Assembly (NCBI GenBank): GCA_900540205.1
Contig: UQER01000010.1
Span: 1-64,000, forward strand
Direction: 5' to 3'
DNA: 64,000 bases
From: an uncultured Porphyromonadaceae bacterium
GTDB lineage: Bacteria > Bacteroidota > Bacteroidia > Bacteroidales > Muribaculaceae
Part shown: piece after piece, positions 43,827 through 52,904 of the stretch
Numbering within the stretch: the stretch's first letter is position 1
How the letters are laid out: the number at the start of each line of letters is the position of its first letter
Notes under the pieces: model-generated
Databases searched by the model: none
Seen by the model: the letters and a program-made list of their open reading frames with translations, nothing else
Told to the model about the DNA's origin: nothing
Program-made: the position numbers and the translations under genes

Positions 43827-44324
43827 ATGGAACTGTTTAAAGTTGATTTTGGCTTGACTGTGTGGATGTTCGTCTCGTTCGTCATCCTTCTGTTCATCCT
43901 GTGGAAATTCGCATGGCCTGTGATCCTGAAAGGGATGGACGGTCGTGCCGACCTTATTGACAAGGGTGTTGAATATGCCCAGAATGCCAAGGAGCAGCTC
44001 GACAATGCCCAGGTGGAGGCCCGCAAATATGTGGACCAGGCACGCCATGAGCAGGCCGATATAATTGCCGAGGCCAACAAAATCAAATCACAGATCGTTG
44101 AGGAGGCGCGTGAAGACGCCAAGAAAGAGGCCCAGAAGGTAATCGATTCTGCGAAACTGTCGATAGAGCAGAGCCGGAAAGAGGCCGAAAAAGGTCTGCG
44201 CGACCAGGTGAGCCGCTATGCTCTTGAGATTGCGGCACAGGTGACCCGCGGCCAGCTTGAAAACGACAAAGCTCAGCAGAAGCTCGTCGATTCACTGCTC
44301 GATGAGATGGAAACAAAGAACTGA
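43827..44324 (+). CDS. atpF: ATP synthase Fo subunit b
   Basis: Subunit b is the peripheral stalk. The 165-residue product has one N-terminal transmembrane helix (about residues 9-30, LTVWMFVSFVILLFILWKF) followed by a long charged coiled coil with Glu/Lys/Ala repeats to the C-terminus. The length is normal. The gene is 27 nt ahead of atpH, whose product caps the stalk on F1. Confidence 0.96.
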   Translation: MELFKVDFGLTVWMFVSFVILLFILWKFAWPVILKGMDGRADLIDKGVEYAQNAKEQLDNAQVEARKYVDQARHEQADIIAEANKIKSQIVEEAREDAKKEAQKVIDSAKLSIEQSRKEAEKGLRDQVSRYALEIAAQVTRGQLENDKAQQKLVDSLLDEMETKN

Positions 44325-44351
44325 AACCGCCATTAACCCCCTGTTACAGCA

Positions 44352-44894
44352 ATGAACGAAGGCCTCATCCCAAGCCGTTACGCCAAGGCTCTCCTCAAGT
44401 TCTCTATTGAGAAGAAGGCCGAGGCACGGATGTATGAACTGATGAACCATATGTCGACGAGTTTCGCCGCTTACCCGGAACTCGATACCACGATGGCGAA
44501 TCCGTTCATATCGCCTGAAAAAAAGCAGCAGCTGCTTATGACCGCCGCCGGTGCAGATCCGGCCGACGAGGTCTTTTCGGACTTCCTGAAACTCCTGCGT
44601 CAGAACAACCGTCTGCCCATGGCCCGTGGCATCGCACTTGCATATGAGGAGGATTACCGCAAGCTCAACAACATCTACAAGGTGGAGGTGACGGCTGCGG
44701 CATCTATGCCAGAGGAACAGGAGAAACGCCTCAAGCAGCTCATCCTTTCGCACCTGAAGGGGGGCACAATGGAATATTCATTTAAATTGGATCCCTCGCT
44801 CATCGGAGGTTTTTCAGTGAAAGTGGGATCCGAACAGCTCGACGCCTCAGTGCGTAATGAACTCAAACAGCTGAAGCTTAAACTGCTTGGCTGA
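44352..44894 (+). CDS. atpH: ATP synthase F1 delta subunit
   Basis: Delta (OSCP) joins the b stalk to the top of F1. The 180-residue product begins GLIPSRYAKALLKFSIEKK, the conserved N-terminal helix set, and ends with LDPSLIGGFSVKVGSEQLDASV (split), the C-terminal signature. After it a 120-nt gap has two small GC hairpins (44903-44919 and around 44950) before atpA. Confidence 0.95.
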   Translation: MNEGLIPSRYAKALLKFSIEKKAEARMYELMNHMSTSFAAYPELDTTMANPFISPEKKQQLLMTAAGADPADEVFSDFLKLLRQNNRLPMARGIALAYEEDYRKLNNIYKVEVTAAASMPEEQEKRLKQLILSHLKGGTMEYSFKLDPSLIGGFSVKVGSEQLDASVRNELKQLKLKLLG

Positions 44895-45014
44895 GACACA
44901 GTTTCCGGCTCTGCCGGAACAACCGTGGGGAAGGAAAATACATAACGCTGTTCCGCATGCGGAGCGGCGGCTAAATCAAGCAAACAACACTCTCTTTAAC
45001 ATTAACCATACAGA

Positions 45015-46589
45015 ATGATTAATCCAAGCGAAATTTCAGAAGTTTTAAAGCAACAGCTTGAAAGCGTCAACCGCACCGTTGCTTTTGAGGAAGTGGGCAC
45101 CGTGCTTGAAGTGGGCGACGGTGTGGCTCACGTCTATGGCCTCGACAACGTGTGTGCCAACGAGCTTGTGGAGTTTGAAAACGGCGTGAAAGGCGTGGCT
45201 CTTAACCTTGAGGAAAGCAACGTGGGCGTTATTCTGCTCAACGATGTGAACAAGGTGACAGAGAATATGACCGTACGCCGCACGGGCGAAATCGCTTCTA
45301 TCCCTGTTGGCGAGGGAGTGTTCGGCCGTGTGATCAACATCCTCGGCGAACCGGTCGACGGTCGCGGACCCATCGAAGGCGAGCGTCTGCTCATGCCGCT
45401 GGAGCGCAAGGCTCCCGGTGTGATTTTCCGCCAGCCGGTGAAACAGCCTCTGCAGACCGGTATCAAGGCTGTTGACTCCATGGTGCCCATTGGCCGCGGC
45501 CAGCGTGAGCTTATCATTGGCGACCGTCAGATCGGCAAGACCGCTATCGCCATCGATACCATCATCAACCAACGCAAGAACTACGAGGAAGGCAAGCCTG
45601 TATATTGCATCTATGTTGCAATCGGCCAGAAAGCATCCTCGGTGGCTGCCATCGTGGAGACCCTCCGTCAGCATGGCGCCCTTGATTACACATGTGTCGT
45701 TGCGGCTACCGCATCTGATTCCGCCGCGATGCGCTACTATTCGCCGTTCGCAGGCGTGGCAATCGGTGAGTATATCCGCGACACCGGACGTGACGCCCTT
45801 ATCGTTTACGATGACCTCTCGAAACAGGCCGTGGCCTATCGTGAGATCTCGCTGATTCTGAAACGTCCCTCCGGACGTGAGGCATACCCCGGCGATATTT
45901 TCTATCTGCATTCGCGTCTGCTTGAGCGTGCCGCAAAGATTATCGACAACCAGCAGGTGGCAGAGAGCATGAACGACCTGCCTGCGGTGTTGAAGCCGAT
46001 TGTGAAGGGTGGTGGTTCGCTCACCGCGCTCCCCATCATCGAGACACAGGCCGGCGACGTATCGGCTTACATTCCGACCAACGTGATTTCGATTACCGAC
46101 GGTCAGATATATCTTGAGACCGCGCTGTTCAACCGCGGTATCCGTCCCGCCATCAACGTGGGTATCTCCGTGTCGCGTGTGGGCGGTAACGCTCAGATCA
46201 AGTCGATGAAGAAGGTGGCAGGTACACTGAAAATCGACCAGGCTCAGTTCCGTGAGCTTGAATCGTTCACAAAGTTCGGCGGCGATATCGATCCCGTGAC
46301 AGCACGCGTCATCGACCGTGGCCGCAAGAACGAGCGTCTGCTCATTCAGCCTCAGTATAAGCCCTGGGCCGTTGAGGATGAGGTGGCCGTAATCTACTGC
46401 GGTGTGAACGGTCTGCTCAGCAATGTTCCCGTGGACAAGGTGGCTGAATTCGAGGATGCACTCATGCAGCTGCTTCATGCAAAATATCAGGCCGATGTGC
46501 TTGATGTTATCAAGTCGGGTCAGCTCACCGACGACTGCACGGCCAAACTGACCGAGGCTGCCGCCGAAGTGGCCGCCCGCTACAATTAA
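45015..46589 (+). CDS. atpA: ATP synthase F1 alpha subunit
   Basis: This is the non-catalytic nucleotide-binding subunit. The 524-residue product has Walker A GDRQIGKT at residues 169-176, the arginine-finger segment ISVSRVGGNAQIKSMKKVAG (around 375) and the N-terminal beta barrel domain (EVGTVLEVGDGVAHVYGL). The length is typical. atpG follows 33 nt later. Confidence 0.98.
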   Translation: MINPSEISEVLKQQLESVNRTVAFEEVGTVLEVGDGVAHVYGLDNVCANELVEFENGVKGVALNLEESNVGVILLNDVNKVTENMTVRRTGEIASIPVGEGVFGRVINILGEPVDGRGPIEGERLLMPLERKAPGVIFRQPVKQPLQTGIKAVDSMVPIGRGQRELIIGDRQIGKTAIAIDTIINQRKNYEEGKPVYCIYVAIGQKASSVAAIVETLRQHGALDYTCVVAATASDSAAMRYYSPFAGVAIGEYIRDTGRDALIVYDDLSKQAVAYREISLILKRPSGREAYPGDIFYLHSRLLERAAKIIDNQQVAESMNDLPAVLKPIVKGGGSLTALPIIETQAGDVSAYIPTNVISITDGQIYLETALFNRGIRPAINVGISVSRVGGNAQIKSMKKVAGTLKIDQAQFRELESFTKFGGDIDPVTARVIDRGRKNERLLIQPQYKPWAVEDEVAVIYCGVNGLLSNVPVDKVAEFEDALMQLLHAKYQADVLDVIKSGQLTDDCTAKLTEAAAEVAARYN

Positions 46590-46622
46590 TCAGAAACCAT
46601 ACTAAGATTCAACCATCTATAA

Positions 46623-47504
46623 ATGGCAACACTTAGAGAACTCAAAGGCCGAATCGGCTCTGTGGCATCGTCCGAAAAGATAACCGGTGCCATGAAGATG
46701 ATTTCATCGGCCAAAATGCATAAAGCCGAAACGGCACTGAAGCAGTTGCGCCCGTTCCGCAATCAGGTGGAAGCGGTGATTGCCAATCTGCTCAGCTCCG
46801 ATGCGGTCTTTACCTCTCCGCTCATGACCCCGCGCCCCGTTGAGCGCGTGGGCGTGGTGGTATGGGGCTCCGACGATGGCCTCTGTGGTGCCTACAACGT
46901 GAATATTTTCAAACTTCTGCTTCAGCATCTCACGCAGCTGCGTCAGGATGTGGGCACAGGAGTGAGGATTACTTTGATTCCGATCGGCGGCAAGATTGCC
47001 AAGGCCGTGGCGAAACTCAAATTGCCCGGCGTTGATTTCGAAGTGCCGGAGGGCGTGGATTCAAAGAGCGGTGATGCCGCCGTGCGCGATTTCACATGGC
47101 AACTCCGCGACAAGTTCCTGAACGGCACATACGACCGCGTGGACATGCTCTACATGTCGTTCAAAAGCGTGGCAAGGCAGGTGCCTGAATTCCAGCAGCT
47201 GTTGCCCGTAACCGACGATGCTTTCGCCGGTGTTAGTGCCGGATCGGAGGTCAAGCCTTACATCTTCGAGCCTTCGCCCGAGCGCATTTTCACCGCCATC
47301 CTCCCCATGTATCTCCTTGCTGTGGTTCAGGACGTGTTCACCGAGAATCGTGCGAGTGAGCAGGCTGCCCGCGTGATGGCCATGCAGAGTGCCAACGACA
47401 ATGCCAAGAAGCTTCACGACCAGCTGCAGCTTGAGTTCAACAAACTGCGTCAGCAGGCCATCACCACCGAGTTGCTTGACATTCTCGGCGGTCAGGTAAA
47501 GTGA
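46623..47504 (+). CDS. atpG: ATP synthase F1 gamma subunit
   Basis: Gamma is the rotor shaft. The 293-residue product has the conserved N-terminal helix (LKGRIGSVASSEKITGAMKM) and the C-terminal helix (ASEQAARVMAMQSANDNAKKL, split) with NKLRQQAITTELLDILGG at the end. It closes the atp set. nuoI starts 63 nt later with no visible terminator, so transcription probably continues into the second half of the nuo genes. Confidence 0.97.
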   Translation: MATLRELKGRIGSVASSEKITGAMKMISSAKMHKAETALKQLRPFRNQVEAVIANLLSSDAVFTSPLMTPRPVERVGVVVWGSDDGLCGAYNVNIFKLLLQHLTQLRQDVGTGVRITLIPIGGKIAKAVAKLKLPGVDFEVPEGVDSKSGDAAVRDFTWQLRDKFLNGTYDRVDMLYMSFKSVARQVPEFQQLLPVTDDAFAGVSAGSEVKPYIFEPSPERIFTAILPMYLLAVVQDVFTENRASEQAARVMAMQSANDNAKKLHDQLQLEFNKLRQQAITTELLDILGGQVK

Positions 47505-47567
47505 ACCGCGCGTAATCGTCGGCAGTAGAATAGAGAAAATAAAGAAAAAACGACATAAGATTTAAAA

Positions 47568-48317
47568 ATGGGTAGTGTAAAAGATTATTTTTCGTCCTTA
47601 GGGAAAGGAATTTCGAGCCTGTTCAAGGGGCTTGAGGTTACCGGAAAGGAATTTGTCACCCCTAAGATTACAGAAAGATATCCCGAAAATCGTGATGACA
47701 TGCATGTGGCACAGCGTTTCCGCGCCTCGCTGCAGTTCATCTATGATGCGGAGGGAAACCACCGGTGCATCGCTTGCGGCACCTGTGAGCGTAACTGTCC
47801 CAACGGAACCATCAACATCGAGACGAAGATGGTGGACACCTGGGACGGCAAAAAGAAGAAAAAGCTCGACCGTTATTTCTACGATCTCGGCAGCTGCACA
47901 TTCTGTCAGCTTTGTGTGACCACATGTCCCACCAACGCCATCGAGTTCACCAACGATTTCGAGCAGGCTGTGTTCACACGTGAGAAACTTGTGAAAAAGC
48001 TCAATTATCTTCCCGAGAAACCCGAACCCAAGCCTACCCCCGAGCAGATTGCGAAGCTTGAGGCGGAAAAGCAGGCCAAGATTGAGGCTGCCAAGGCTGC
48101 CGCAGCCGCTAAGAAGGCCGCTGCTGCTGCGGGTGCTGATGCTGAGGCTCCCAAACCTGCGGCCGCACCAGCCGACGACGAGAAAACCAAAAAGGCCCTT
48201 GCCGCTGCCGGTGGCGACCCTGAGAAGGAAGCCAAAATCCGCGCGGCTCTTGAAAAGGCCGCCAAGCTCAAGGCTGAGCGTGAGGCCGCCAAGAACGCAG
48301 GCACACAGCCCGGATAA
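47568..48317 (+). CDS. nuoI: Complex I subunit NuoI with long Ala/Lys-rich tail
   Basis: NuoI is the ferredoxin-like subunit with clusters N6a and N6b. The 249-residue product has CIACGTCERNCP (Cys67, 70, 73, 77) and CTFCQLCVTTCP (Cys110, 113, 116, 120), which is the full ligand set. From about residue 148 to the end it is a low-complexity tail of Ala, Lys, Glu and Pro, roughly 100 residues longer than needed for the family core. The tail is in frame and its codon use matches the gene. The first seventy residues (SLGKGISSLFKGLEVTGKEF) fit Bacteroidota NuoI. Confidence 0.95.
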   Translation: MGSVKDYFSSLGKGISSLFKGLEVTGKEFVTPKITERYPENRDDMHVAQRFRASLQFIYDAEGNHRCIACGTCERNCPNGTINIETKMVDTWDGKKKKKLDRYFYDLGSCTFCQLCVTTCPTNAIEFTNDFEQAVFTREKLVKKLNYLPEKPEPKPTPEQIAKLEAEKQAKIEAAKAAAAAKKAAAAAGADAEAPKPAAAPADDEKTKKALAAAGGDPEKEAKIRAALEKAAKLKAEREAAKNAGTQPG

Positions 48318-48326
48318 ATTCTCATT

Positions 48327-48366
48327 ACCGGATGCCATGCCGGATAGGGCAGGCGTTCCGGTTTTT
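48327..48366 (+). terminator. Possible attenuator between nuoI and nuoJ
   Basis: ACCGGA (48327-48332) pairs with TCCGGT (48357-48362), with further inner pairing TGCC/GGCA and a 5-nt bulge, followed immediately by a T tract (48362-48366). It sits within a run of nuo genes, so partial termination or a processing site is more likely than a true end. Confidence 0.4.
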
Positions 48367-48395
48367 GTCAACGAAATAAAACGAAGAATTATAAT

Positions 48396-48908
48396 ATGGA
48401 ATCAGTAGGAAGTATCATCGTTTACATGATAATAGCCCTGGCGCTTATCATCTTCTCGGTGCTTGCTGTAACAACCCGCAAAATCTTGCGTGCCGCAACC
48501 TACTTGCTGTTCGCCCTGTTCGCAACTGCCGCGCTCTACTTCAAGCTCGACTATGAGTTTCTCGGCGCAGTGCAGATTGCGGTCTACGCCGGCGGTATAG
48601 TGGTGTTGTTCGTGTTTTCAATTTTGCTTACAAGCCATCCCGGCGAAAATTCGGCGGCACTTGTCTCGCGCAAGCGTCTGCTCGGTCTGGGAGCGGCTGT
48701 CGCAATGTTTGTAGTGGCCGGTTACTCGCTTGTGAGCCGCACCGCAATGCTTTCGGCCACACCCTCCGGAAGCAATCCCGTGATGCGTGAAATCGGAGTG
48801 GCACTCATGGGCACCGGACATGCCCAGTACCTGCTGCCTTTCGAGGCCATCAGTGTGTTGCTTCTGGCATGTATCATCGGCGGTGTTGTAATTGCCCGTA
48901 AAAAGTAA
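48396..48908 (+). CDS. nuoJ: Complex I subunit NuoJ
   Basis: NuoJ is a membrane subunit with five helices; the third carries the pi-bulge involved in coupling. The 170-residue product shows LDYEFLGAVQIAVYAGGIVVLFVFSILL (split, about 49-76), the family signature. It ends in a short basic tail and is 22 nt ahead of nuoK. Confidence 0.95.
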   Translation: MESVGSIIVYMIIALALIIFSVLAVTTRKILRAATYLLFALFATAALYFKLDYEFLGAVQIAVYAGGIVVLFVFSILLTSHPGENSAALVSRKRLLGLGAAVAMFVVAGYSLVSRTAMLSATPSGSNPVMREIGVALMGTGHAQYLLPFEAISVLLLACIIGGVVIARKK

Positions 48909-48929
48909 CGCCTAAAGAGAAAGAGAATC

Positions 48930-49241
48930 ATGGATCTGACAATTTTATATTACCTCATTCCCAGTCTTTTCATGTTCTGCTGCGGTGTTTACGGTTTCAT
49001 AACCCGCCGAAACATGATTGCCATTCTCATATCGCTGGAACTGATGCTCAACTCGGTTGACATCAATTTTGTGGTGTTCAACCGTTTCCTTTTCCCCGGC
49101 GAACTTGAGGGCATGTTCTTCTCGCTGTTCGCCATCGGTCTGGCGGCGGCTGAGACAGCACTGGCCATTGCGATTATCATCAATGTGTTCCGCGTGTCGG
49201 AGAATATCGACGTCCGCGACGTAAACAAAATGAAATATTAA
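48930..49241 (+). CDS. nuoK: Complex I subunit NuoK
   Basis: NuoK is a three-helix membrane subunit with two buried glutamates for proton transfer. The 103-residue product has GVYGFITRRNMIAILISLELM with the first Glu, NSVDINFVVFNRF, and AAAETALAIAIIINVFR with the second. Length and pattern are exactly as expected. It is 8 nt before nuoL. Confidence 0.97.
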   Translation: MDLTILYYLIPSLFMFCCGVYGFITRRNMIAILISLELMLNSVDINFVVFNRFLFPGELEGMFFSLFAIGLAAAETALAIAIIINVFRVSENIDVRDVNKMKY

Positions 49242-49248
49242 AAGCGCC

Positions 49249-51285
49249 ATGCAACCGTTAATTCCTATCATTATCCTTGCTTTGCCGCTGGCGATGTTCC
49301 TCTTTCTGGGGCTATGCGGCCATAAGCTGAGTCACCGCTGGGCCGGAATCCTCGGCACAGCCGGTATGGGCGTCACTATGGTGCTTGCCTATATCACTTC
49401 GTTCACTTATTTCTTCTCCGGCAACCCCGAATTTGTAGATGCCGACACCCACACCCGCCTTCAGGCTGTGATTTTCAATCAGGACTGGCTGTCGCTTTAC
49501 GATAATCTTGTAATCCGCATCGGATTCCTGCTCGACCCGATTTCGGCATTGCTCCTTGTTGTAATAACCACCATCTCGTTCATGGTGCATCTGTACAGCA
49601 ACGGTTACATGCGCGACCATCATGGCGTGTGGGAAACAGGATTCCAGCGTTTCTACGCGTTCCTGTCGCTGTTCAGCTTCTCGATGCTCGGTCTGGTAGT
49701 GGCCACCAACATTTTCCAGATGTACATCTTCTGGGAGCTTGTGGGTGCGTCGTCCTATCTGTTGATTGGTTTCTATTACACCCGTCCCTCGGCAGTGGCA
49801 GCTTCGAAGAAGGCATTTATCGTCACCCGCTTCGCCGACCTCGGATTCCTTCTGGGTATCCTTGTCCTCAGCTACTACACCGGAACATTCAACTTCACCG
49901 ACTTCACATCTTCGGTTGTAGCCGGTCAGGAGAATGTATTCCAGGTTAACCCCGAAACTGCACAGGGCATTCTTGCCAAGTTCACTCAGAGCGCCGCTCC
50001 CACTTTCATGGGTGCATCGGTGCTGACATGGGCGCTCGTGCTCATCTTCATGGGAGGTATGGGTAAATCGGCCATGATGCCTCTGCACATCTGGCTCCCC
50101 GACGCCATGGAAGGCCCGACCCCCGTTTCGGCCCTCATCCACGCCGCCACCATGGTTGTGGCCGGTGTATACCTCGTAGCCCGTCTGTTCCCGCTTTATC
50201 TTATGGAGACCGCCGCGCTCAACATCGTTGTTGTGGTAGGCGCAATCACGGCCTTCTATGCGGCGATGGTGGCCTGCACACAGATTGACATCAAACGCGT
50301 GCTCGCGTTCTCAACCATCTCGCAGATTGCATTCATGATGGTTTCGCTCGGTGTTGCCCGTCCTGAATTCCATCACGGTCTGGGCTACATGGCCGGTATG
50401 TTCCATCTGTTCACCCACGCCATGTTCAAGGCGCTCCTCTTCCTCTGCGCCGGCGCACTCATCCACGCAATCGGGTCGAACGACTATACCGCGATGCACG
50501 GCCTGCGCAAGCACATGCCAATCACGCACATCACGTTCCTCATCGGCTGTCTGGCCATCGCAGGTATCATTCCTTTCGCCGGATTCTTCTCGAAAGACGA
50601 AATCCTCACTGCCACCATGGGCCACTCGACATTCTGGTACATATGGATGTCGCTCGTTGCCGGTCTGACAGCGTTCTACATGTTCCGTCTCTACTATCTC
50701 ATCTTCTGGTGGAAAGAACATAAGACACCCGCCGGCCATCATGCTCCCCACGACCAGCCCTGGACAATGACCCTCCCGCTTGTAATCCTTGCCGTTGTGT
50801 CCTGCTTCGCCGGATTCGTGCCTATGGGTAACCTCGTTACATGGAACGGTCACGAGATGTTCCCCGAAGGAGCCAACTTCCTTACCAATCTGAAGGCGCT
50901 CAACTGGAGCGTGGCCGGAATCAGCCTTGCTGTGGCTGTGGCCGCCATCGCTCTCGCCACAGTGATGTATAAAAAGGAAAATCAGCTCCCCGCCAAGTTC
51001 AAGAACGCACTTCCTGCACTTTGGGACTGGTGCTACCACCGTTTCTATTGGGACGAACTCTATCAGTTCATCACCCACCGCATCATCTTCGGCTGCGTGA
51101 GCAAGCCGATTGCATGGTTCGACCGCCATATGGTCGACGGAACCATGGATGCGTTCGCCTATATCACACAGAAAGCGTCGGTTGCCATCAAGGGGCTGCA
51201 GTCCGGTAATATACAGATGTATGTATGGCTCTATCTCATCGGCGCACTTTTGCTCGGCGCTGTGACAGCCATTTGCCTAATGTGA
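49249..51285 (+). CDS. nuoL: Complex I subunit NuoL
   Basis: NuoL is the distal antiporter-like proton-pumping subunit. The 678-residue product has about 15-16 helices. It shows the Mrp-like core: YIFWELVGASSYLLIGFYY with the key Glu, KSAMMPLHIWLPDAMEGPTPVSALIHAATMV (split) with the key Lys and His, and the long lateral helix near the C-terminus. A His-rich loop (HKTPAGHHAPHDQPW) is present around residue 490, as is common in this subunit. Confidence 0.97.
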   Translation: MQPLIPIIILALPLAMFLFLGLCGHKLSHRWAGILGTAGMGVTMVLAYITSFTYFFSGNPEFVDADTHTRLQAVIFNQDWLSLYDNLVIRIGFLLDPISALLLVVITTISFMVHLYSNGYMRDHHGVWETGFQRFYAFLSLFSFSMLGLVVATNIFQMYIFWELVGASSYLLIGFYYTRPSAVAASKKAFIVTRFADLGFLLGILVLSYYTGTFNFTDFTSSVVAGQENVFQVNPETAQGILAKFTQSAAPTFMGASVLTWALVLIFMGGMGKSAMMPLHIWLPDAMEGPTPVSALIHAATMVVAGVYLVARLFPLYLMETAALNIVVVVGAITAFYAAMVACTQIDIKRVLAFSTISQIAFMMVSLGVARPEFHHGLGYMAGMFHLFTHAMFKALLFLCAGALIHAIGSNDYTAMHGLRKHMPITHITFLIGCLAIAGIIPFAGFFSKDEILTATMGHSTFWYIWMSLVAGLTAFYMFRLYYLIFWWKEHKTPAGHHAPHDQPWTMTLPLVILAVVSCFAGFVPMGNLVTWNGHEMFPEGANFLTNLKALNWSVAGISLAVAVAAIALATVMYKKENQLPAKFKNALPALWDWCYHRFYWDELYQFITHRIIFGCVSKPIAWFDRHMVDGTMDAFAYITQKASVAIKGLQSGNIQMYVWLYLIGALLLGAVTAICLM

Positions 51286-51326
51286 TTTTAACCGATTGAA
51301 ACACAGATAAAAATATAGTTACAGAC

Positions 51327-52856
51327 ATGTTTTCGAATATTCTGATATATTTCGTGATAATCCCGCTGCTCATGCTTGGGGGATTCGCCCTGTGCCGCGA
51401 CGTGAAGCAGATCCGCGCGGTGGCAGTGACCGGCTCGACTGTTTTGATCGGGCTGTCGGCATGGCTGCTGTGCGATTATCTCGCACTCCGCGCCGCCGGC
51501 GAGACAGCCGAGATGCTTTACTGCGGCTCATGGACATGGTTTGAACCTCTCCATATCAACCTTGCGGTAGGTGTCGACGGCGTTTCCATCGCCATGCTTA
51601 TCCTTTCGTCAATCATCGTGTTCGCCGGCTCGTTCGCCTCGTGGAAAATCGACGATGCACGCCACTTCTTCATGTGGCTGCTTCTCCTCTCCACCGGTGT
51701 GTTCGGCTTCTTCATCTCGATTGACCTGTTCACAATGTTCATGTTCTATGAGGTGGCTCTTATCCCTATGTACCTTCTCATCGGTGTGTGGGGCACAGGC
51801 CGCAAGGAATACTCTGCCATGAAGCTCACACTGATGCTTATGGGTGGTTCGGCATTCCTGATGCTCAGCCTCATCGGCATCTACTACCATTCGGCACCCG
51901 AAGGTGGTGAACTTACATGGAACATCCTTGAGATTGCCCGCAACAACTCCATATCCACCGGATGGCAGTATTTCCTCTTCCCCATGTGTTTCGTAGGTTT
52001 CGGCGTTCTCGGCGCCATGTTCCCCTTCCACACATGGAGCCCCGACGGTCATGCATGCGCTCCGACAGCCGTGTCAATGCTTCACGCAGGTGTGCTCATG
52101 AAGCTCGGTGGTTACGGTTGCTTCCGTGTGGCAATGTACCTGATGCCTGAGGCTGCCAACGACCTTGCCTGGATTTTCCTTATCCTCACCGGTATCTCGG
52201 TGGTTTACGGTGCTTTCTCGGCTTGCGTGCAGACCGACCTCAAATATATCAACGCATACTCTTCGGTGTCGCACTGCGGTATGGTGCTCTTCGCCATCCT
52301 CATGATCAACACCACCGCTCTTACCGGTGCCATCATGCAGATGCTTTCGCACGGTCTGATGACGGCTCTCTTCTTCGCCCTTATCGGTATGATCTACGGC
52401 CGTACGCACACCCGTGACATCCGCCTGATGGGTGGTCTTATGAAAATCATGCCGTTCCTCGGTGTTGGCTATGTGATTGCCGGTATGGCATCGCTCGGTC
52501 TTCCCGGTCTCAGCGGTTTCGTGGCCGAAATGACAATCTTCGTCGGATCGTTCGAAGCCGGTATGGCCGACTTCTATGCCGGTCTTGGTTCGCTCCGTCT
52601 GGTGTTCACCATCATAGCCTGCTCGTCGATTGTAATCACAGCGGTCTACATCCTGCGTGTTGTGGGCAAGCTGCTGTTCGGTCCGGTTCAGGATGCACAT
52701 CATCTCGAACTCACCGACGCCACATGGTGGGAGCGCCTTTCGGTTGTGACCCTCGTGGTGAGCGTGGCAGCCATCGGATGTTTCCCCAACTTCTTCGAGT
52801 CGTTAATAAAATTCACATTCAACCCCGAGTTTTTCCGCGCCCTGACGGCGATGTGA
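51327..52856 (+). CDS. nuoM: Complex I subunit NuoM
   Basis: NuoM is the middle antiporter-like subunit. The 509-residue product has about 14 helices with FMFYEVALIPMYLLIGVWG (essential Glu), FPFHTWSPDGHACAPTAVSMLHAGVLMKLGGYG (split) and AYSSVSHCGMV. The length matches the family. It lies between nuoL (41 nt) and nuoN (48 nt). Confidence 0.97.
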   Translation: MFSNILIYFVIIPLLMLGGFALCRDVKQIRAVAVTGSTVLIGLSAWLLCDYLALRAAGETAEMLYCGSWTWFEPLHINLAVGVDGVSIAMLILSSIIVFAGSFASWKIDDARHFFMWLLLLSTGVFGFFISIDLFTMFMFYEVALIPMYLLIGVWGTGRKEYSAMKLTLMLMGGSAFLMLSLIGIYYHSAPEGGELTWNILEIARNNSISTGWQYFLFPMCFVGFGVLGAMFPFHTWSPDGHACAPTAVSMLHAGVLMKLGGYGCFRVAMYLMPEAANDLAWIFLILTGISVVYGAFSACVQTDLKYINAYSSVSHCGMVLFAILMINTTALTGAIMQMLSHGLMTALFFALIGMIYGRTHTRDIRLMGGLMKIMPFLGVGYVIAGMASLGLPGLSGFVAEMTIFVGSFEAGMADFYAGLGSLRLVFTIIACSSIVITAVYILRVVGKLLFGPVQDAHHLELTDATWWERLSVVTLVVSVAAIGCFPNFFESLIKFTFNPEFFRALTAM

Positions 52857-52904
52857 TCCCGAGGTTGACACACGAAATCATAATCCTATCATAGCAGAAT
52901 CAAT

